From positions 1-6,849 of the forward strand of contig PWOI01000003.1 of assembly GCA_003557485.1 (NCBI GenBank): a stretch of DNA of 6,849 nt, read 5' to 3'. The stretch is from Elusimicrobiota bacterium (GTDB taxonomy: Bacteria > CG03 > SLGR01 > PWQF01). The notes beneath the pieces were generated by a model. The model was given only the letters and a program-made list of their open reading frames with translations. It did not search any database and was not told the origin of the DNA. Below, piece by piece: positions 1 to 5,216 of this stretch. Within the stretch, counting starts at the first letter, position 1. Each line of letters opens with the position of its first letter. The translations under genes were made by a program, and so were the position numbers.

Positions 1-285
1 AAAATCAACAGTTGAGAAGCTTTTTGTCCTGCTTCCGGGAAGTACAAAAAGGGAAGAGAAATATACAATAGCAATCCAGACTATCCAGCTTGCAAGAGCC
101 CCAAAAGTCCCGAGGAGTATTCCGGGAATGCCTATTTTTCCCATGCTTCCAATACCGGCAGCAGCACTTGAAAGAAGTATAGCTGCTGCCGAATGGGATG
201 AAAGCTCGGGTATATTAGCAGCCTCTTCAAATATTGCTTCCTGAAGGCCCGCCGCCCTCTGTATATTTTTAAATATTTTTTCCAT
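1..285 (-). CDS. Partial membrane protein, Yip1-family-like (N-terminal 95 residues)
   Basis: Reading the minus strand from an ATG at 285 gives 95 open codons to the window edge, so the C-terminus is missing. An in-frame TAA two codons upstream makes this the first possible ATG. A weak GGAA ribosome-binding site (295-298) lies 9 nt before it. The fragment begins with an amphipathic stretch (MEKIFKNIQRAAGLQEAIFE). A small-residue-rich hydrophobic segment follows at about 33-48, then a long hydrophobic run at about 53-82 that includes SWIVWIAIVYF, and then a polar PGSRTKSFSTVDF stretch. A Gly/Ala-rich helix, then an aromatic helix, then a G-S-x3-SF-type loop recalls bacterial Yip1-domain membrane proteins, whose role is mostly unknown. 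This assignment rests on pattern only; another small polytopic membrane protein is possible. It lies 52 nt after rng on the same strand and may be read through from that operon or from its own weak promoter. Confidence 0.6.
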   Translation of the reverse strand, partial: MEKIFKNIQRAAGLQEAIFEEAANIPELSSHSAAAILLSSAAAGIGSMGKIGIPGILLGTFGALASWIVWIAIVYFSSLFVLPGSRTKSFSTVDF

Positions 286-290
286 GCGTT

Positions 291-307
291 AATGTTCCGA
301 AAACATT
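291..307 (-). other. Small AT-rich inverted repeat before the membrane-protein gene
   Basis: AATGTT (291-296) and AACATT (302-307) are perfect 6-nt inverted repeats around a 5-nt loop. The hairpin is weak and AT-rich, and no T-tract follows it on the minus strand, so it does not look like an intrinsic terminator. It covers the only ribosome-binding-site-like GGAA (295-298) of the gene starting at 285. It could therefore modestly affect initiation, act as a small operator, or be chance in AT-rich DNA. Confidence 0.25.
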
Positions 308-334
308 TTACATTAAAATATACTGTTTATGCAA
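305..334 (-). promoter_or_regulatory. Candidate sigma70-type promoter between rng and the membrane-protein gene
   Basis: On the minus strand TTGCAT (334-329) is followed after 18 nt by TAAAAT (310-305). The -10 matches the TATAAT consensus at 5 of 6 positions, while the -35 is poor at 3 of 6. Transcription would begin near 298, leaving a leader of only about 13 nt before the ATG at 285. The short leader and the AT-rich surroundings make this weak. It is the only promoter-like pair I see in the one non-coding gap of the window. Confidence 0.25.
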
Positions 335-337
335 CTC

Positions 338-1750
338 TCAGGAACCTGCTATCCTGTATTCTTCATGATGGAGTTTGTAGTCTCTGCGGAGATTTATTTT
401 CTTACCAAGTTGTTTTTCCATTTCCGCATAACCTTTTCTTTCCATTTCATCGGCTACCCGTGGATGCATAAAAAGGTCTACTCTTTTTCCCGGGATTGAA
501 GGAACTTTCTTCAGTATCTCTTTCTTTATCTTTATATACATCGTGGTTTCGGAGAAAATCATTCCGCTTCCCCCGCAGTAGGGACAGTCGCGGCAGAGTT
601 TTTCAACAATCGATTCTTTCCGTCTCTGCCTGGTCATCTGTATTATCCCGAGTCGGGTCATAGGAAATATCTTATAGCGGGCTTTATCGGGGGCCATCTC
701 CTGCTTCATTACATCAAGCAGGCGCTGCTTGTTTTTCTTTTCCTTGAGATCTATAAAGTCAATTATTACAATACCTCCTATGTCTCGCAGTATTATCTGC
801 GACGCAGCGGCTACCGCGGCCTCCTCGTTTACCTTAAGTGCGGTCTGTTCCCTGCTGCCCCCGGAAGTATAGCTGCCGGTATTCACATCTATTGCGGTAA
901 GGGCCTCTGTCTGCTCTATTATTATATATCCGCCGCATTCCAGGTTTATAGTTCGTTTTCGCAGGCTGTCTATCTGATTTTCTATTTTGTACCTTTCAAA
1001 AATGGGTATCTCTGATTGGTAGAAATTTAACTTCCCGACAAGCTCCGGAAATGTCTTTTTAACGAAACTCCTTACTTTTTTAAATACCTTTTTGTCGTTT
1101 ATCATAAAGGTTTCCGTGTTATCATCTAAAAATTCCCGGGCGGCGTACAGGGCGACATCGGATTCCTCATATAGAACAGCAGGAGTTGAGTTTTTTCTTG
1201 CTTTTTTTGATTCCCTCTGTATTTCATTGAATATTTTTATGAGGTATTTCGCTTCTCTGAGTATCTGTTTCTTGTCCCGCAGCAGGGCGCTGGTTCTTGC
1301 GACAAAACCGCTGCCCTTTGGCGTTACCGATGAAAGAATTTCCCGAAGCCGTTTTCTCTCGCTGCTGTTATCTATACTCCTGGAGACGCCAAGCTTTCCC
1401 TCGTACGGCATAAAGACCAGATTCCTGCCCGGTATGGATATTTTTCCCGTTATTTTTGCTCCTTTTTCCTGAAGCTCCTCTTTGCTCACCTGAACTGTTA
1501 CTTTTTTTCCTTTTTCAAGTTTCTCGGGATAGTCCGATACCGGAAGAAAAGCGTTTTTACCTATACCTATATTTACAAAAGCGGCATTTATTCCTTCCAC
1601 TATATTTTCAACCGTTCCAAGGTATATGTTGCCTACTTTCTTATCGTCTTCCACCCGGCTGATGTGTAAGTCTATCAGCTTTCCGCTTTCCATTACTGCG
1701 ACTCTTTTTTCGTCTTCGCTTATGTCAGCAAATATTTTTTTCTTACTCAT
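338..1750 (-). CDS. rng: Ribonuclease G (RNase E/G family)
   Basis: Single-strand-specific endoribonuclease of the cytoplasm that takes part in rRNA 5'-end maturation and mRNA decay. The 470 residues are close to the 489 of E. coli RNase G, and there is no long C-terminal degradosome scaffold, so RNase G fits better than RNase E. An S1-like RNA-binding domain spans about 38-110 (GNIYLGTVENIVEGINAAFV). The FVARTSA block at 149-155 lies in the 5'-sensor/RNase H-like region. Metal-binding acidic residues are D288 (AIDVNTG) and D331 (IDFID), matching E. coli RNase E D303 and D346. The Zn-link cysteines are C389 and C392 (CPYCGGSG). The tail ends in HHEEYRI, typical of RNase G. The ATG overlaps the preceding TAA by one base (TAATG). 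A strong AAGGAG lies 11 nt upstream. It is the last gene of the coupled operon; no obvious terminator follows. Confidence 0.96.
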   Translation of the reverse strand: MSKKKIFADISEDEKRVAVMESGKLIDLHISRVEDDKKVGNIYLGTVENIVEGINAAFVNIGIGKNAFLPVSDYPEKLEKGKKVTVQVSKEELQEKGAKITGKISIPGRNLVFMPYEGKLGVSRSIDNSSERKRLREILSSVTPKGSGFVARTSALLRDKKQILREAKYLIKIFNEIQRESKKARKNSTPAVLYEESDVALYAAREFLDDNTETFMINDKKVFKKVRSFVKKTFPELVGKLNFYQSEIPIFERYKIENQIDSLRKRTINLECGGYIIIEQTEALTAIDVNTGSYTSGGSREQTALKVNEEAAVAAASQIILRDIGGIVIIDFIDLKEKKNKQRLLDVMKQEMAPDKARYKIFPMTRLGIIQMTRQRRKESIVEKLCRDCPYCGGSGMIFSETTMYIKIKKEILKKVPSIPGKRVDLFMHPRVADEMERKGYAEMEKQLGKKINLRRDYKLHHEEYRIAGS

Positions 1751-2298
1751 TACTGTTTTTTCTCCTTACTTTTGAATATACATTCAGTTTTTACTACTTT
1801 TTTAAAAATCCGTTGGTCTATAAATTTAGCCGGATTTTTTATGTTTCCGTCTTTCTTAAGAATATCGATTACTAGAAACCCCTTGCCTTCCTCTCTAAGA
1901 ACAGCAGGATTGTCAGGCTTTGTTTCCAATGGCTGGCTAATCTCTATCCTGTACCTGTACCCTTCTATTATATCATTGATCGATTCTTCCCCCGGATAGA
2001 TTATCTCAACAGATATTATTTCCAGGCCTTCGGGCTGTGACGTTTCAAACTCTCCGATTTGACAATCTCCGGGAATTGAATTAAGCGAAACTTCCAGGTA
2101 TTCGGCATAGCTTAAATAACCCAGGCTCAGCGGCGGTATAGATGACATTTTCACTCTGGGATTAAACCCGGAAGTCAATTTAAAAGGCCACGCTGCCCTT
2201 CTCATTGAACGCTCCAGTTCCCGAACCGTATCAAGATGTCCTATATAGACAGAGGGATATTCTTTAGAGTACCGTATTCTTGCTCTTAAGTCAGACAC
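1750..2298 (-). CDS. DUF2344 / TIGR03936 radical SAM-linked protein
   Basis: Small protein of unknown biochemical role, almost always found beside or fused to a TIGR03960-type radical SAM protein. The 182 residues carry the family's N-terminal signature: RIRYSK (8-12 region), GHLDTVRELERSMRRA (20-35), SGFNPR (43-48), then PPLSLGYLSYAEYLEV (55-70). The QPEGLEI element follows at 88-94, and a basic C-terminus ends FKSKEKKQ. The GTG start (2298) fits because the family motif starts within ten residues. A GGAG (2308-2311) lies 9 nt upstream. The start overlaps the end of the radical SAM gene by 8 nt (GTGTCTGA), so translation is probably coupled and the two products made in similar amounts. Its stop shares a base with the rng start. 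There is no signal peptide or membrane segment, so it is predicted cytoplasmic. The many basic residues are compatible with RNA contact, but that is inference. Confidence 0.9.
   Translation of the reverse strand: MSDLRARIRYSKEYPSVYIGHLDTVRELERSMRRAAWPFKLTSGFNPRVKMSSIPPLSLGYLSYAEYLEVSLNSIPGDCQIGEFETSQPEGLEIISVEIIYPGEESINDIIEGYRYRIEISQPLETKPDNPAVLREEGKGFLVIDILKKDGNIKNPAKFIDQRIFKKVVKTECIFKSKEKKQ
1762..1767 (-). promoter_or_regulatory. Strong ribosome binding site for rng
   Basis: AAGGAG on the minus strand, inside the last codons of the DUF2344 gene and 11 nt before the rng ATG. It is the strongest Shine-Dalgarno match among the five junctions in the window. It suggests that rng can start ribosomes on its own as well as by re-initiation at the TAATG overlap. 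Confidence 0.6.
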
Positions 2299-3961
2299 CT
2301 GTTCTCTCTCCGATAAGCTTTAAAACTATCCTATATGATTTCTCCAAATAGTCCTTACCTGCAACTGTTTCAACTGAATCCCAAGGGAGCTCTTTCAGGC
2401 GGCTGAAATCTCTGAAGTAGTACTCCATAATATCTTTTCCGTCTTTATTAAATGCCCTTTCCCAGGCGCTGTAATCAAAATGTTCTCCCCACTGGTCAAA
2501 CCTGGCGCCTTCCCTGAAAGCTTCATATACTACATTCCCCAGTCCGCTATCGCCCCGGCAGAGTATAGATGATATTATATGGCTTTGAATGTCTATCCCC
2601 TTTACAGTGCCCCTTACAATTTTTTTAATTCTCCTTTCTTTTTCAGCCAGCACTTCCGGATCACCCGGAATAACCCACTGTAGGGGAGTGTGAGGCTGCG
2701 GGTTAAAAGCGGAAAGAGAGACTGTTATGTTTTTCATTTCTGTTTCGGACTTAATTCTTGAAATAAACCTGCCTATTTCCTCAATATCCTCCATAGTTTC
2801 AGAAGGGAGCCCTATCATAAAATAGAGTTTCATTTTTCTCCAGCCTCTAAGGGAAGCCTGACGGGCAGCCTCCAGTATCTTTTCATTATCAATATTTTTA
2901 TTTATTATTTTCTTGAGACGTTGCGAAGGCGTTTCGGGAGCAAAAGTAAGCCCTCCCCTCCTTATACGGGAAAGTCCGGAGGCAAATTTTCCGCTGAAAT
3001 CTTCCGGTCTCAGAGACGGCATCACTACAGAAACCCCCAGATCCCTGAAAGCATAATGCATGTCATCCATAATCTCAATTATATTTTCATGGTCGGTGGC
3101 GGAAAGAGATGTAAGGGCGATCTCATCACACCCTGTGCTTGCCACACTTGCAGAGGCTATATCAAGTATTCTTTCAGGTGTTTTCTGCCGGTAGGGAGCG
3201 TATATAACCGAAGCCTGGCAAAACCTGCAGCTGCCCCTGCAGCCCCTGCTTATCTCTATATTTATCCTGTCGTGAGGAATACTCACACAGGGTACCGGCT
3301 GGCCGCAGGGAACATAACTGTCGTCAAACTTTAAATAAGGAGTAATTCTGACAGAACTGCTTTTTCCCGAAACAAAAACGCCTTCAAGTTCTGCGGCAGA
3401 TGCAAGAAATTCCTCTTTTGAACCGGAACTTGTGAATCTGTCAAGAAGGCCCGGAATTATACCTTCACCCTCTCCTACAACCATAAGATCTGCAAATTCT
3501 CCCAACAGCGCCGGATTAACAGTTGCCGGGCCACCCGCTATAACGGGAGGGTCCTTGTGAGAGCGCTGGGCTCTCATTGGATGAAGACCTGCAAGGTCAA
3601 GCATATTAAGCATATTTGTAAAAGAAAGCTCATGGTGCACGGAAAAACCAAGCAGGTCAAATTTATCTGCAGGAGTTTTGCTTTCAAGAGAAAAAAGACT
3701 TATTTTTTCTTCCCTCATTATTTTCTCCATATCCGGAGCAGGTGCAAAGCATCTTTCGACCGCAAAATCTATATGTGAAGAAACTATTTTTCCCACGGTA
3801 TGATAGCCCAGGCTACTCATCCCTATTTTATAATCATCCGGATAACAAAGAAGAAACCTGAAGCGTTCATTTTTATACTTATAGGCATTATATTCACTCC
3901 CGGTATATCTTCCGGGAGTCTGTACCGCTGCAAAAATTTTTCCCAGTTTTTCTTTTTTCAC
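2291..3961 (-). CDS. B12-binding-domain-like radical SAM protein (TIGR03960 family)
   Basis: Predicted cytoplasmic [4Fe-4S] radical SAM enzyme; its substrate is unknown to me. Of 556 residues, about 30-200 form a cobalamin-binding-like Rossmann domain: LLCYPDDYKIGMSSLG at 37-52, FDLLGFSVHHELSFTN at 101-116, AGGPATVNP at 142-150, VVGEGEG at 161-167. The radical SAM core begins near 233, with the cluster ligands C241, C245 and C248 (CRGSCRFC). Further core blocks are ALTSLSATDH (282-291), LTFAPETPSQRL (338-349) and KLYFMIGLPSE (378-388). The family's LPWDSVET block is at 525-532. The protein then ends at ERTGV without the Cys-rich tail I expect in this family, whose members are usually about 600 residues or more. 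It starts with GTG, overlapping the rodA stop by 4 nt (GTGA), with GGAG 11 nt upstream (3973-3976). The first family motif, QTPGRYTGSEYN (14-25), supports this start. Confidence 0.92.
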   Translation of the reverse strand: MKKEKLGKIFAAVQTPGRYTGSEYNAYKYKNERFRFLLCYPDDYKIGMSSLGYHTVGKIVSSHIDFAVERCFAPAPDMEKIMREEKISLFSLESKTPADKFDLLGFSVHHELSFTNMLNMLDLAGLHPMRAQRSHKDPPVIAGGPATVNPALLGEFADLMVVGEGEGIIPGLLDRFTSSGSKEEFLASAAELEGVFVSGKSSSVRITPYLKFDDSYVPCGQPVPCVSIPHDRINIEISRGCRGSCRFCQASVIYAPYRQKTPERILDIASASVASTGCDEIALTSLSATDHENIIEIMDDMHYAFRDLGVSVVMPSLRPEDFSGKFASGLSRIRRGGLTFAPETPSQRLKKIINKNIDNEKILEAARQASLRGWRKMKLYFMIGLPSETMEDIEEIGRFISRIKSETEMKNITVSLSAFNPQPHTPLQWVIPGDPEVLAEKERRIKKIVRGTVKGIDIQSHIISSILCRGDSGLGNVVYEAFREGARFDQWGEHFDYSAWERAFNKDGKDIMEYYFRDFSRLKELPWDSVETVAGKDYLEKSYRIVLKLIGERTGV

Positions 3962-5214
3962 CTTGCTATTATCTCCGTACGCCGGTTAATATTCAGAAGA
4001 ATTCCAATAAGAGAGAAAAAAAGCAGGAGGCCTGAACCACCGTAAGATACAAACGGGAGCTGGGTCCCCATAACTGGTATAAGTCCGAGAGCAACAAATA
4101 TATTGATTGTACCCTGAGCAAGGAAAAGGCAGAATATTCCGGCGGCTATAAGGCGCCCTCCGTAATCTTCGGAACGGTTTATAATCTTAGCCATTTGAAG
4201 TCCCAGAAGAAATAAAAGAAAAAGAAGAAGAACCGAACCTGCAAAACCTGTTTCTTCGGCGATAACGGAGAATATAAAATCGTTATGCCTTGCTGGAAGA
4301 AAACCGAGCTGCGTCTGAGTTCCGCTGAAAAGGCCTTTTCCGGTCATCCTACCGGATCCTACAGCAAGAAGAGACTGCCGGGTACTGTATCCGGCTCCGG
4401 AAGGATCAAGTTCCGGGATCATATATGAAACTATTCTTCTTCTCTGGTACTCCCTGAGAGAATTAGCAGCTATATACCCTCCTGCAGAAGCTACCCACAA
4501 AAGGACAAGCACCCCCGCAAGCACACCATATGAAAGCCTACGATTAATCCTTTTGATTTCAATAAAGAACATTATTATCGCTGCAGATATCAGAACCGGG
4601 ATTAAGATGTACCTCAGCTGGAGCAAAGTACTGCCGCGAAAATAAAGATAGCTCTGTGCCATAAGGGAAGTCAGTGATATACACCCTATTATTATTACGC
4701 CTCCGAGCCATTTTACATTCAGCCTGGAAACTGAAAGCATTCCTAAAATTACAGGAAAAAAAAGAATTGCCGTTCCCGCATCCGGCTGAATTGCCACCAG
4801 GGCAGATACCGCCCCCAGTGCCAGAAAAGGAATGAGCAGACTGTTTTTCTTCTCCAGTATGTAGGCAGCAAATAATATGAAAGCAAGCTTTGCAAGTTCC
4901 GACGGCTGAAAATAAACGACTCCAAGATTGAACCACCTCTGGCTGCCGTGAACCCTTGTGCCTACAAATAGAACTGCAACCAATAATATTATAGATATCA
5001 AGTAAAAAAGAGGAGATAACTCCTGGATAAATTTATAAGAAAAATTTTTCAGGAAAAGCAGAGCAATCAACCCGGCCAAAGCAGCTACTCCCTGTTTTAT
5101 GTAAAGATTTTCATGCCCGGGATAGTGCAACCCGGAGGACATAATGGCAACTATTCCCCAAAGGCTTAAAAGCAATACGGTTATAATAATTATTTTTTCT
5201 ATACGCCTGGACAT
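3958..5214 (-). CDS. rodA: RodA, SEDS peptidoglycan glycosyltransferase of the elongasome
   Basis: Inner-membrane enzyme that polymerises lipid II into glycan strands during side-wall synthesis, working with PBP2, which is encoded just upstream. The 418 residues contain about ten hydrophobic segments, starting with one at about 8-28. SEDS signatures are clear: GSQRWFNLG (90-98), FQPSELAKL (102-110), QPDAGTA (143-149), GSGRMTGKGLFSGTQ (286-300), LGFLPARHNDFIFSV (303-317) and LPFVSYGGSGLL (386-397). D312 in HNDFIF matches the essential aspartate region of RodA/FtsW. In the preceding LPERHTD-type loop the usual Glu is Ala (A308). It is longer than E. coli RodA (370); the extra length seems to lie in the central membrane region (about 160-260). 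Pairing with an elongation PBP2 rather than a division PBP3 favours RodA over FtsW. The ATG follows the mrdA stop after 2 nt (TGATAATG), with only a weak GGGA 8 nt upstream, so coupling from mrdA is likely. Confidence 0.95.
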   Translation of the reverse strand: MSRRIEKIIIITVLLLSLWGIVAIMSSGLHYPGHENLYIKQGVAALAGLIALLFLKNFSYKFIQELSPLFYLISIILLVAVLFVGTRVHGSQRWFNLGVVYFQPSELAKLAFILFAAYILEKKNSLLIPFLALGAVSALVAIQPDAGTAILFFPVILGMLSVSRLNVKWLGGVIIIGCISLTSLMAQSYLYFRGSTLLQLRYILIPVLISAAIIMFFIEIKRINRRLSYGVLAGVLVLLWVASAGGYIAANSLREYQRRRIVSYMIPELDPSGAGYSTRQSLLAVGSGRMTGKGLFSGTQTQLGFLPARHNDFIFSVIAEETGFAGSVLLLFLLFLLGLQMAKIINRSEDYGGRLIAAGIFCLFLAQGTINIFVALGLIPVMGTQLPFVSYGGSGLLLFFSLIGILLNINRRTEIIAR

Positions 5215-5216
5215 TA

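Noticed and set aside
291-307. Hairpin after rng as an intrinsic terminator
   Set aside because: The stem is only 6 AT-rich base pairs and no T-tract follows in the direction of transcription. It was kept only as a low-confidence repeat.
1092-1472. Plus-strand open frame of 126 codons opposite rng
   Set aside because: It is fully antisense to the S1 and 5'-sensor regions of RNase G. Its Ser/Leu-rich translation is what the reverse of Lys/Arg-rich coding gives, and it has no family signature.
2291-2298. Radical SAM and DUF2344 as one gene split by a frameshift error
   Set aside because: Both products have complete ends with their own family motifs, the second has a good GGAG at 9 nt, and a two-gene arrangement is normal for these families.
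2921-3334. Plus-strand open frame of 137 codons opposite the radical SAM core
   Set aside because: It is antisense to the conserved cysteine motif and core strands, and its apparent Cys and His residues arise from the reverse complement. Nothing supports a separate gene.
4559-4936. Minus-strand open frame of 125 codons overlapping rodA in another frame
   Set aside because: RodA is continuous with all SEDS motifs in its own frame across this stretch, so neither a frameshift nor a second gene is needed.
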